DNA of 64,000 nt from CAWGCA01 sp963820955 (GTDB lineage Bacteria; Pseudomonadota; Gammaproteobacteria; Chromatiales; Chromatiaceae): positions 65,757 through 129,756 of the forward strand of contig CAWGCA010000042.1 of assembly GCA_963820955.1 (NCBI GenBank), given 5' to 3'. Positions within the stretch are counted from its first letter, which is position 1. The number at the start of each line of letters is the position of its first letter. A program made the position numbers and the translations under genes. Shown piece by piece: positions 24,649-32,900 of this stretch. The notes beneath the pieces were generated by a model that made no database searches, was not told the origin of the DNA, and saw nothing but the letters and a program-made list of their open reading frames with translations.

Positions 24649-25839
24649 ATGTCCAAGGAAAAATTCGAACGCACAAAGCCGCATGTAAATGTGGGAACCA
24701 TTGGTCACGTGGACCACGGCAAGACCACGCTGACGGCGGCGATCACCAAGGTGATGTCGGAAAAGCACGGCGGTGAGGTAAAGGCATTCGACCAGATCGA
24801 CAATGCGCCGGAAGAGCGAGAGCGAGGCATCACCATTGCCACGGCACACGTGGAGTACGAGTCGGACAACCGCCACTATGCGCACGTGGACTGCCCGGGG
24901 CACGCGGACTATGTGAAGAACATGATCACGGGTGCGGCGCAGATGGACGGAGCGGTGCTGGTGGTATCGGCGGCGGACGGCCCGATGCCGCAGACACGCG
25001 AGCACATACTGCTGTCGCGTCAGGTGGGTGTGCCTTACATCCTGGTGTACATGAACAAAGCGGACATGGTGGACGACGCGGAGCTGCTGGAACTGGTGGA
25101 GATGGAGATCCGGGAGCTGCTGGACCAGTATGATTTTCCGGGTGACGACACCCCGATTATAGTGGGCTCTGCGCTGAAGGCGCTGGAGGGGGACACCTCG
25201 GAGCTGGGTACGCAGTCGATCGTGAAGCTGCTGGAGGCGATGGATGCCTATATTCCGGAGCCGGAGCGTGACACCGACAAGCCGTTTCTGATGCCGATCG
25301 AGGACGTGTTTTCGATCTCGGGCCGAGGCACGGTGGTGACCGGACGTATCGAGCGTGGTGTGGTACGGGTGGGCGAAGAGATCGAGATTGTCGGGATCAA
25401 GGACACGGTGAAGACCACCTGCACCGGTGTGGAGATGTTCCGCAAGCTGCTGGACGAAGGAGTGGCGGGGGACAACGTCGGGGTGCTGCTGCGCGGTACC
25501 AAGCGGGAAGACGTGGAGCGTGGTCAGGTGCTGGCGAAGCCAGGCAGTATAACGCCGCACACCCATTTTGAGGCGGAGGTGTACGTGCTGAGCAAGGACG
25601 AGGGTGGACGTCACACGCCGTTTTTCAATGGCTATCGACCGCAGTTTTACTTTCGCACGACGGACGTGACCGGGGCCTGCGACCTGCCGGAAGGTATTGA
25701 CATGGTGATGCCGGGCGACAACGTGAAGATGACGGTGAAGTTGATTGCGCCGATCGCGATGGAAGAGGGTCTGCGTTTTGCAATCCGCGAGGGTGGCCGT
25801 ACTGTCGGCGCCGGCGTGGTTGCCAAGATCATCGAGTAA
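24649..25839 (+). CDS. tuf: Elongation factor Tu, first copy
   Basis: Delivers aminoacyl-tRNA to the ribosomal A site with GTP. At 396 residues it has the P-loop GHVDHGKT at 19-26, switch I with RGITI, DCPGH, and NKAD for guanine specificity, then beta-barrel domains 2 and 3. The protein is identical to the second copy at 41737. At DNA level I find only four differences, in codons 1, 2, 10 and near 148, so gene conversion keeps them alike. Start is ATG after a short ribosome binding site. Codon use is strongly biased to GCG, CTG and GTG, as expected for very high expression. It is transcribed with the tRNAs upstream. Confidence 0.99.
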   Translation: MSKEKFERTKPHVNVGTIGHVDHGKTTLTAAITKVMSEKHGGEVKAFDQIDNAPEERERGITIATAHVEYESDNRHYAHVDCPGHADYVKNMITGAAQMDGAVLVVSAADGPMPQTREHILLSRQVGVPYILVYMNKADMVDDAELLELVEMEIRELLDQYDFPGDDTPIIVGSALKALEGDTSELGTQSIVKLLEAMDAYIPEPERDTDKPFLMPIEDVFSISGRGTVVTGRIERGVVRVGEEIEIVGIKDTVKTTCTGVEMFRKLLDEGVAGDNVGVLLRGTKREDVERGQVLAKPGSITPHTHFEAEVYVLSKDEGGRHTPFFNGYRPQFYFRTTDVTGACDLPEGIDMVMPGDNVKMTVKLIAPIAMEEGLRFAIREGGRTVGAGVVAKIIE

Positions 25840-25846
25840 TTTCATT

Positions 25847-25912
25847 GTAGGGGCGGGCTCGGCCGCGAACAGGGGCAGTGCCCCGGTGGTTCGCGGGTGG
25901 GCCCGCTCCTAC
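25847..25912. repeat. REP-like long inverted repeat after tuf
   Basis: GTAGGGGCGGGC at the left and GCCCGCTCCTAC at the right are near-perfect inverted arms, with CCGCGAAC/GTTCGCGG inside and a GGGGC/GCCCC apex. The outline resembles gammaproteobacterial REP/BIME elements. It may end or attenuate the tRNA-tuf transcript before tRNA-Trp, although no T-run follows. Confidence 0.65.
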
Positions 25913-25922
25913 GTATTTATTT

Positions 25923-25998
<76 letters not shown>

Positions 25999-26006
25999 TA
26001 AGATTC

Positions 26007-26025
26007 AGCACCCCGATGGGGTGCT
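26007..26025 (+). other. Hairpin between tRNA-Trp and secE
   Basis: Perfect 8-bp stem AGCACCCC/GGGGTGCT with GAT loop, directly before the secE ribosome binding site. It lacks a T-run; it may help tRNA 3' processing or shield the secE start. Confidence 0.5.
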
Positions 26026-26035
26026 TTGGCGGGTG

Positions 26036-26404
26036 ATGAACGTACAAGCTGAAGTCGAAAGTACCGGTGTGGACACGATCAAACTACTGCTGGCGGTGCT
26101 GCTGCTGGTGGCAGGGATCGGTGGTTTCTACTATTTCGAGGGCTATTCCACCCTGCTAAGGGTTCTGGGACTGCTGGCAGCGGTCGGTTTGGCCGTGACG
26201 GTAGCCCTGTTGTCGGTCCCGGGGCGCCAGATATGGGCCTTTGCAGTGGCTGCCCGGACTGAGGTGCGTAAGGTAGTCTGGCCCAGTCGGCAGGAGACCA
26301 TCCAGACCACCCTGATCGTATTTGCCATGGTATTGCTGATGGGCATAATACTCTGGTTGTTCGATATGGTGCTGATGGCCATTGTTCGATCGGTGACCGG
26401 CTAG
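26036..26404 (+). CDS. secE: Preprotein translocase subunit SecE
   Basis: Essential clamp of the SecYEG channel in the inner membrane. 122 residues with two N-terminal hydrophobic segments (LLLAVLLLVAGIGGFYYF and LLRVLGLLAAVGLAVTVALL), then the conserved amphipathic region EVRKVVWPSRQETIQTT and a final transmembrane helix: the long three-helix type of E. coli. I use the ATG at 26036 rather than the GTG at 26021, which lies inside the upstream hairpin. nusG follows after 9 bases. Confidence 0.96.
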   Translation: MNVQAEVESTGVDTIKLLLAVLLLVAGIGGFYYFEGYSTLLRVLGLLAAVGLAVTVALLSVPGRQIWAFAVAARTEVRKVVWPSRQETIQTTLIVFAMVLLMGIILWLFDMVLMAIVRSVTG

Positions 26405-26413
26405 GAGAAGGCT

Positions 26414-26947
26414 ATGGCAAAACGCTGGTACGTGGTACATGCCTACTCCGGCTTTGAGGCCCAGGTGAAACGCTCTCTGGAGGAGCGGGTCAAGCGATTT
26501 GGCATGGAAGAGCTATTTGGTGAAATCCTGGTGCCGACGGAAGAGGTGGTCGAGATGCGGGCAGGCCAGCAGCGAAGGAGCGAGCGTAAGTTCTTTCCCG
26601 GTTACGTGCTGGTCCAGATGGAGATGACCGACGAGACCTGGCATCTGGTGAAGGATGTGCCAAAGGTAATGGGCTTCATCGGTGGCACCGGTGATCGGCC
26701 TGCACCGATCACCGACAAAGAGGCCGACGCCATTCTGCAGCGGGTACAGGAGGGGGTCGAGAAACCACGTCCCAAGGTTCTGTTCGAGCCTGGCGAAGTG
26801 GTGCGGGTGGTCGATGGCCCGTTCAACGATTTCAACGGCGTGGTCGAGGACGTCGACTACGAAAAGAGCCGACTCAAGGTATCTGTGTTGATTTTTGGTC
26901 GTTCCACCCCGGTGGATCTGGAGTTTGCCCAGGTCGAGAAGGGGTGA
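26414..26947 (+). CDS. nusG: Transcription termination/antitermination protein NusG
   Basis: Binds RNA polymerase and links it to Rho or to ribosomal S10. At 177 residues, the NGN domain (KRWYVVHAYSGFEAQVKRSL to about 115) is followed by a KOW domain (EPGEVVRVVDGPFNDFNGVV). AGGAGAAGGCT precedes the ATG. The gene ends only a few bases before the 87-bp repeat array that separates it from rplK, so read-through into the ribosomal genes may be modulated there. Confidence 0.98.
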   Translation: MAKRWYVVHAYSGFEAQVKRSLEERVKRFGMEELFGEILVPTEEVVEMRAGQQRRSERKFFPGYVLVQMEMTDETWHLVKDVPKVMGFIGGTGDRPAPITDKEADAILQRVQEGVEKPRPKVLFEPGEVVRVVDGPFNDFNGVVEDVDYEKSRLKVSVLIFGRSTPVDLEFAQVEKG

Positions 26948-27331
26948 GCCCTTTTTTTGGTCCAGTGGACCAAAAAAAAGGGCGAACGCCCAGCAGGGAA
27001 GCTGGGCCGGATGTGCGCTACAGGGATGTAACTGATAGACGGCCTGGTCCAGTGGACCAAAAAAAAGGGCGAACGCCCAGCAGGGAAGCTGGGCCGGATG
27101 TGCGCTACAGGGATGTAACTGATAGACGGCCTGGTCCAGTGGACCAAAAAAAAGGGCGAACGCCCAGCAGGGAAGCTGGGCCGGATGTGCGCTACAGGGA
27201 TGTAAACGAAAGACAGTGTTTGGCAGGCAGTAGACGCAACAGTGTTGCAGTCGCCTCTCGGTCAGTATCTATAACACCAGGGGAGTTGAGGTAACCAGTC
27301 CTCAACGCTTGTACCCAAAACGAGGTAAAAC
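26948..27331 (+). repeat. 87-bp tandem repeat array (2.8 copies) in the nusG-rplK gap
   Basis: Exact copies start at 26959, 27046 and 27133; the third diverges after 27205. Each unit has a palindrome GGTCC-AGT-GGACC, a run of eight A, GGGC-GAAC-GCCC, and GCCCAGC/GCTGGGC, which shares bases with the previous stem so the two exclude each other. On the minus strand GGGC-GTTC-GCCC followed by eight T is an intrinsic-terminator shape, so the array presents three antisense terminators. In copy 1 the palindrome is extended by an upstream GCCC plus seven T. The period is a multiple of three, so open frames cross it, but they look incidental. After the array (27206-27331) lies the rplK leader and AGGTAAAAC as ribosome binding site. 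Confidence 0.9.
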
Positions 27332-27763
27332 ATGGCAAAAAAGATCTCGGCTTATATCAAGCTGCAGGTACCGGCGGGCGAGGCCAACCCCAGCCCTCCG
27401 GTCGGCCCGGCCCTGGGCCAGCACGGCGTCAACATCATGGAGTTCTGCAAGGCCTTCAACGCCAAGACCCAGAACATGGAAAAGGGGATGCCGATACCGG
27501 TGGTGATCACCGTTTATGCGGACCGCAGCTTTACCTTTATCACCAAGACTCCTCCGGCGGCGGTGCTGTTGAAGAAAGCGGCCGGTATCGCCAAGGGCTC
27601 AGGTATCCCGAATACCACCAAGGTCGGCACTGTGAACCGGGAACAGTTGGAAGAGATCGTCAGGACCAAACAGCCTGACCTGACCGCCGCCGATATGGAC
27701 GCCGCCGTGCGAACCATCGCTGGCAGCGCCCGCTCCATGGGCCTTAACGTGGAGGGTGTATAA
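27332..27763 (+). CDS. rplK: Ribosomal protein uL11
   Basis: Base of the L7/L12 stalk, binding 23S rRNA helices 43-44 and sensing uncharged tRNA with RelA. 143 residues; the N-terminal domain has the proline-rich signature NPSPPVGPALGQHGVNI, and the C-terminal RNA-binding domain ends MGLNVEGV. A three-base gap to rplA suggests coupled translation of L11 and L1, whose shared transcript is classically repressed by L1. Confidence 0.99.
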   Translation: MAKKISAYIKLQVPAGEANPSPPVGPALGQHGVNIMEFCKAFNAKTQNMEKGMPIPVVITVYADRSFTFITKTPPAAVLLKKAAGIAKGSGIPNTTKVGTVNREQLEEIVRTKQPDLTAADMDAAVRTIAGSARSMGLNVEGV

Positions 27764-27766
27764 GCA

Positions 27767-28462
27767 ATGGCAAGGTTGACTAAGCGCGCACGCGTGATCA
27801 AAGAGAAGGTCGAATTGGGCAGGCAGTATCCGGTGGAGGAGGCATTTGGCCTGCTGAAGGATCTGTCCAAGGTGAAGTTCGCCGAATCGGTCGATGTGTC
27901 TATCAATCTGGGGGTCGATCCACGCAGATCCGACCAAGTGGTTCGTGGCTCCACCGTGCTGCCCAATGGTACTGGCAAGACAGTACGGGTCGCGGTATTC
28001 GCCCAGGGCGAGAACGCGGACGCCGCCAGGGAGGCCGGTGCCGATATCGTGGGATTCGACGACCTGGCCGCCGATATCAAGGGTGGGATGCTGGACTTCG
28101 ATGTGGCTATCGCCACTCCGGATGCGATGCGGGTGGTCGGGCAACTGGGACAGATTCTGGGTCCTCGTGGCTTGATGCCCAATCCTAAAGTCGGGACCGT
28201 AACCCCCAACGTAGTGGAGGCGATTCAGAACGCCAAGGCTGGACAGGTCCGCTACCGTACCGACAAGGGGGGTATCATCCATTGCCCGATCGGCAAGGTG
28301 GGATTCGAGCCCGCGGCCCTGAAGCAGAATCTCGAGGCCCTGCTGCGGGATCTGAACAAGATGAAGCCAAGCGCGGCCAAGGGCGTATATATGAAGAAGA
28401 TCACCGTCTCTTCGACCATGGGTCCGGGGCTGGCGGTTGAGCAGGCCTCGCTGGAAATCTGA
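27767..28462 (+). CDS. rplA: Ribosomal protein uL1
   Basis: Forms the mobile L1 stalk that handles E-site tRNA and represses translation of its own operon by binding the mRNA leader. 231 residues with the family signature near GQLGQILGPRGLMPNPKVGTV. The N terminus MARLTKRARVIKEKVE is standard. A 340-base leader separates it from rplJ. Confidence 0.99.
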   Translation: MARLTKRARVIKEKVELGRQYPVEEAFGLLKDLSKVKFAESVDVSINLGVDPRRSDQVVRGSTVLPNGTGKTVRVAVFAQGENADAAREAGADIVGFDDLAADIKGGMLDFDVAIATPDAMRVVGQLGQILGPRGLMPNPKVGTVTPNVVEAIQNAKAGQVRYRTDKGGIIHCPIGKVGFEPAALKQNLEALLRDLNKMKPSAAKGVYMKKITVSSTMGPGLAVEQASLEI

Positions 28463-28802
28463 TTAACGGGCGGAGGTGCTCGGAGGGGCGTGCTACTTCG
28501 CTCCCCGGGTTGCTCTGCCGGACGAAGACTTTGGGGCGCCGGCCAGTGCCGGGTGCCGTCAAAGACCGCAGGTGCCCACAACGAGACGCAGCAACCGCGA
28601 TTTCGGCCGGAACGGCTGTTTAAGCGGTGAATGCGTTCTGTAACCAGGGGCTTAATGCCATGCCTGCGCAGATGGAGCTCCGGATTCGGGTTGTATATCC
28701 CTGATGATGGTGCACGTTGTAGTAATTCGGTATCCATTTGGGATATCGGTTTTTAGTGAACCGGAACGGCGCTGCCGTTTCATCCTAGTCAGGAGGTGAC
28801 GA
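28463..28802 (+). promoter_or_regulatory. rplJ mRNA leader with L10-type autoregulatory element
   Basis: 340 bases without a gene. CCGTC (28556-28560) pairs with GATGG (28671-28675), and CGCAGG (28567-28572) with CCTGCG (28663-28668), enclosing an asymmetric internal loop of kink-turn type (AAAGAC against CA). This is the architecture of the L10 leader, to which the L10-(L12)4 complex binds to repress rplJL translation. The consensus ribosome binding site AGGAGGTG lies just before rplJ. No clear promoter is seen in the leader. Confidence 0.75.
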
Positions 28803-29330
28803 ATGCCACTCAATATTGAGCAGAAAAAAGCTGTCGTCGCCGAAGTCGCTGAAGTGGCGAGCGGAGCCTTATCCGCGATTGCCGCCGAGTACAGTGGCTT
28901 GACCGTAGAGCAGATGACCGAACTGCGCTCCAAAGCGCGTGAATCGGGGGTCTACCTGCGTGTGGTCAAGAATACACTGGCCCGGCGGGCCGTCGAGGAG
29001 ACGGATTTTGCCTGTATGCAGGAGGGAATGATCGGACCTCTGGTCCTTGCCTTCTCGCAGGAAGATCCGGGTTCTGCCGCCCGCGTCATTAAGGATTTTG
29101 CCAAGGACCACAAGCAGCTGGAAGTGAAAATGATCTCCATTGGCGGCAAGCTGTTGCAGCCGTCAGAGATCGAAACTCTGGCCAAGATGCCGACCTATGA
29201 CCAGGCCATCAGTATGCTGATGGCGGTTATGAAGGCTCCGGTGGAGAAGCTTGCCCGCACCATCAACGAGGTGCCCGGCAAGCTGGTCCGTACCCTGGCT
29301 GCAGTCCGTGATGCCAAAGAAGCAGCGTAA
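28803..29330 (+). CDS. rplJ: Ribosomal protein uL10
   Basis: Anchors L7/L12 dimers to the GTPase centre and acts as translational repressor of its operon. 175 residues, ten more than E. coli. The N-terminal rRNA-binding domain contains SGALSAIAAEYSGLTVEQM, and the C-terminal helix that carries L12 dimers ends RTLAAVRDAKEAA. AGGAGGTG before the ATG is close to consensus. The upstream leader carries the expected regulatory fold. Confidence 0.98.
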   Translation: MPLNIEQKKAVVAEVAEVASGALSAIAAEYSGLTVEQMTELRSKARESGVYLRVVKNTLARRAVEETDFACMQEGMIGPLVLAFSQEDPGSAARVIKDFAKDHKQLEVKMISIGGKLLQPSEIETLAKMPTYDQAISMLMAVMKAPVEKLARTINEVPGKLVRTLAAVRDAKEAA

Positions 29331-29385
29331 TCGGCATACCCTATTTCAAAAATTTAGTGCATAAACAGATATCAGGAGTTTTACA

Positions 29386-29766
29386 ATGGCCGTTTCCAAA
29401 GAAGAGATTCTTGACACTATTGCGAGTATGAGTGTCATGGAAGTCGTCGAATTGATTGAGGCGATGGAAGAAAAATTTGGTGTTACCGCCGCTGCCGCCG
29501 TGGCTGCCGCGCCGGCTGCAGGCGGGGGTGACGCTGCCGCTGCTGCCGAAGAGCAGACCGAATTCGACGTGGTTTTGACTGGCTTCGGTGAGAAGAAAGT
29601 CGGCGTTATCAAGGTGGTGCGCGCGATCACCGGCCTTGGTTTGAAAGAGGCCAAGGATGCGGTGGAGGGAGTTCCTACCCCGTTGAAGGAGGGGATTTCC
29701 AAAGACGAGGCGGAAGACGTCAAAAAGCAACTGGAAGAGGCGGGCGCAACGGTCGAGATCAAGTAA
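29386..29766 (+). CDS. rplL: Ribosomal protein bL12 (L7/L12)
   Basis: Multicopy stalk protein that recruits and activates translational GTPases. 126 residues: an N-terminal dimerisation domain (SKEEILDTIASMSVMEVVEL), a flexible Ala/Gly hinge around residues 35-60, and a C-terminal factor-binding domain (TEFDVVLTGFGEKKVGVIK). Made in excess over L10; the ribosome binding site is CAGGAG. A hairpin and a processing stem follow before rpoB. Confidence 0.98.
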   Translation: MAVSKEEILDTIASMSVMEVVELIEAMEEKFGVTAAAAVAAAPAAGGGDAAAAAEEQTEFDVVLTGFGEKKVGVIKVVRAITGLGLKEAKDAVEGVPTPLKEGISKDEAEDVKKQLEEAGATVEIK

Positions 29767-29808
29767 TTCTTGGCATTGCGTATCCGCAAAGAACCCTGAG
29801 CGGTATCG

Positions 29809-29838
29809 GGCTGGTGGCGTTTTCGCCACCGGCCTTTT
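29809..29838 (+). terminator. Attenuator-type hairpin between rplL and rpoB
   Basis: 11-bp stem GGCTGGTGGCG/CGCCACCGGCC with one T-G pair and a TTTT loop, then TTTTCCC. It sits where E. coli has the partial terminator that lowers rpoBC transcription relative to rplJL. Confidence 0.75.
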
Positions 29839-29853
29839 CCCGCTTGTGGACGA

Positions 29854-29890
29854 CTCCCTGAGACGATTCCACGCGAGTCGTTTCAGGGAG
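29854..29890 (+). other. Probable RNase III processing stem between rplL and rpoB
   Basis: 13-bp stem CTCCCTGAGACGA (29854-29866) / TCGTTTCAGGGAG (29878-29890) with one G-T wobble. In E. coli an RNase III site separates the rplL and rpoB mRNAs at the same place. A further small palindrome, GGGATCCC repeated at 29909-29916 and 29920-29927, precedes rpoB. Confidence 0.6.
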
Positions 29891-29959
29891 ATGATTTGTT
29901 TTCAGCATGGGATCCCCAAGGGATCCCGCTACAGCCTTACGTAACCGAGGGACGGCAAC

Positions 29960-32900
29960 ATGGCCTATTCTTTCACCGAGAAAAAGCGTATTCGTAAGGA
30001 TTTCGGCAAGCGGCCGGGTATCCTTGAAGTGCCTTTTCTTCTGGCGACCCAGATCGATTCCTTTCGCAGTTTTCTGCAGGCTGATGCAGCCCCGGATGAA
30101 CGAAAGGACATGGGGTTGCACGCTGCATTCACATCGGTGTTTCCCATTGTCAGTTACTCTGGCAACGCGGTGCTGGAGTATGTGAATTACCGCCTGGGTG
30201 AGCCCACCTTCGATGTGCGTGAGTGTCAGCTGCGAGGTACCACCTATGCGGCGCCGTTGCGGGTGCTGGTGCGACTGGTGATCTATGACAAAGAGGCGCC
30301 CGCCGGCTCCAAGGTGGTGAAGGATATCCGTGAGCAGGAAGTCTACATGGGCGAACTGCCGCTGATGACCGAAACCGGTACCTTCGTTATCAATGGCACC
30401 GAGCGGGTTATTGTCTCCCAGTTGCACCGCTCTCCCGGCGTTTTCTTCGATCATGACAAGGGTAAGACCCACTCCTCGGGCAAGCTTCTCTTCTCTGCCC
30501 GGGTGATCCCTTACCGAGGTTCCTGGCTCGATTTCGAATTCGATCCGAAGGACTGTGTTTACGTTCGGATCGATCGCCGCCGCAAGCTGCCCGCTACCAT
30601 CCTGTTGCGGGCGCTCGGTTATGATGCAGAACAGATTCTCGACATGTTTTTCGAGACCGACACGATTACCCTGAGCAAGACCAAGGCAAAGCTGAACCTG
30701 GTGCCCGAGCGTCTGCGCGGTGAATTGGCCATCATCGATATCAAGGCGGGCAAAGAGGTGATGGTGGAGGCGGGTCGCCGTGTCACCCAACGCCATATCC
30801 TGCAACTGGAGAAGGCGGGTATCAACACCCTGGACCTGCCATTCGAATCTCTCTACGGCAAAGTGCTGGCCCACAACCTGATTGATAAGGCTACTGGGGA
30901 ACTGCTGGCCAACGCCAATGATGAGATTACCGAGGAACTGCTGCAGAATCTTATCGACAAGGGCATCAAGAAAATCCAGACCCTGTTCACCAATGACCTG
31001 GATCAAGGACCCTACATCTCCAGCACCCTGCGGATTGACCCGGCCACCTCCGAGCTGGAGGCGCAGGTAGAAATCTACCGCATGATGCGGCCCGGCGAGC
31101 CGCCCACTAAAGAGTCGGCCCAGAATCTCTTCAACAGCCTGTTTTTCAGCCCGGACCGTTACGATTTGTCGGCGGTTGGCCGCATGAAGTTCAACAAGCG
31201 GTTGGGGCGTGATGAAGTTACCGGCGACGGTGTGTTGTCGAAAGAAGACATCATTGATGTGCTCAAGGAGCTGATTGGTATCCGTAATGGTCATGGTATC
31301 GTGGATGATATCGATCACCTCGGAAACCGCCGCATTCGCTGCGTAGGCGAAATGGCAGAAAACCAGTTTCGTGTTGGTCTGGTGCGCGTCGAGCGGGCGG
31401 TGAAGGAGCGCTTGACCCTGGCCGAGTCCGAGGGACTTATGCCGCAGGAGATGATCAACGCGAAACCGGTCTCCGCTGCTATCCGGGAGTTCTTTGGCTC
31501 CAGCCAGCTCTCCCAGTTTATGGATCAGAACAACCCCCTCTCCGAGGTGACCCACAAGCGTCGCGTTTCGGCGCTGGGCCCAGGCGGTCTGGCCCGCGAG
31601 CGAGCCGGCTTCGAGGTGAGGGATGTACACCCGACCCATTACGGCCGGGTGTGCCCGATCGAGACTCCGGAAGGGCCGAACATCGGTCTCATCAATTCCC
31701 TGGCCGTCTACTCGCGAACCAACGATTACGGTTTCCTAGAGACGCCCTATCGGAAAGTGAACGATAGCCGGGTCACCGATGAGATTCACTATCTTTCGGC
31801 GATCGAAGAGGGTCGCTATGTAATCGCCCAGGCCAATGCCAGCCTGGACGAGAACAACACGCTGATCGATGAATTGGTCTCCTGCCGTCATCAGAATGAA
31901 TTCACGCTTTCCAACCCGAGCAGGATCGAATATATGGACGTATCACCGAAACAGATCGTTTCGGTGGCGGCCTCGCTGATCCCCTTTCTGGAGCACGATG
32001 ATGCCAACCGCGCCCTGATGGGGTCGAACATGCAGCGTCAGGCGGTGCCGACTCTACGGGCGGAAAAACCGCTGGTGGGCACCGGCATGGAGCGGGCAGT
32101 AGCGGTGGACTCAGGTGTCACCGTGGTAGCGCGGCGCGGGGGAATGGTCGACTCGGTGGATGCCGGCCGCATTGTGGTGCGGGTCAACGATGAAGAGACC
32201 GAGGCCAGCGAGCCGGGTGTCGATATCTACAACCTGACCAAGTACACGCGTTCCAACCAGAACACCTGTATCAACCAGCGGCCGCTGGTGATTCCCGGAG
32301 ACGCCATTGCCCGCGGTGACGTGCTGGCTGACGGTCCTTCCACCGACATGGGGGAACTGGCCCTGGGTCAGAACATGCGGGTCGCTTTCATGCCCTGGAA
32401 CGGCTATAACTTCGAAGATTCGATCCTGGTCTCCGAGCGGGTGGTGCAGGAGGACCGTTTCACCACCATCCATATTGAAGAGCTGACAGCGATGGCCCGG
32501 GACACCAAACTGGGCCCAGAGGAGATAACCGGCGACATACCCAATGTGGGTGAGGCGGCCCTGGCCAAGCTGGATGAATCCGGTATCGTTTATGTCGGGG
32601 CAGAAGTCAAAGAGGGCGATATCCTGGTTGGCAAGGTAACCCCCAAGGGCGAGACCCAGCTGACGCCGGAGGAGAAACTGCTGCGCGCCATTTTTGGTGA
32701 GAAGGCGGCAGACGTGAAGGACACTTCGCTGCGCCTTTCCTCGGGAATGGCCGGCACCGTTATTGATGTCCAGGTGTTCACGCGGGATGGGGTGGAGAAG
32801 GATGCCCGCGCACTGCAGATTGAGGAGTCGGAGCTGGAAAGGGTCAAGCAGGATCTGAACGACCAGTTGCGGATTATGGAGGATGACACCTTTCAGCGGG

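Noticed and set aside
24337..25845. 502-residue open frame antisense to the first tuf (and a 541-residue twin at 41644-43269)
   Set aside because: Both mirror the highly biased tuf codons; the His/Arg-rich translation has no domain and the frame is open only because of GC-rich third positions.
26959..27205. CRISPR array
   Set aside because: The units are contiguous and identical over all 87 bases, with no variable spacers and no cas genes.
26944..27294. 116-residue repeat protein across the 87-bp array
   Set aside because: It is open on both strands and in several frames because the unit length is a multiple of three; no ribosome binding site and no conserved context. Better seen as non-coding repeats.
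29759..31639. 626-residue frame antisense to rpoB, with similar long ones over rpoB and rpoC at 32111, 34183 and 35734
   Set aside because: They lie fully over conserved polymerase genes and show no recognisable motif.
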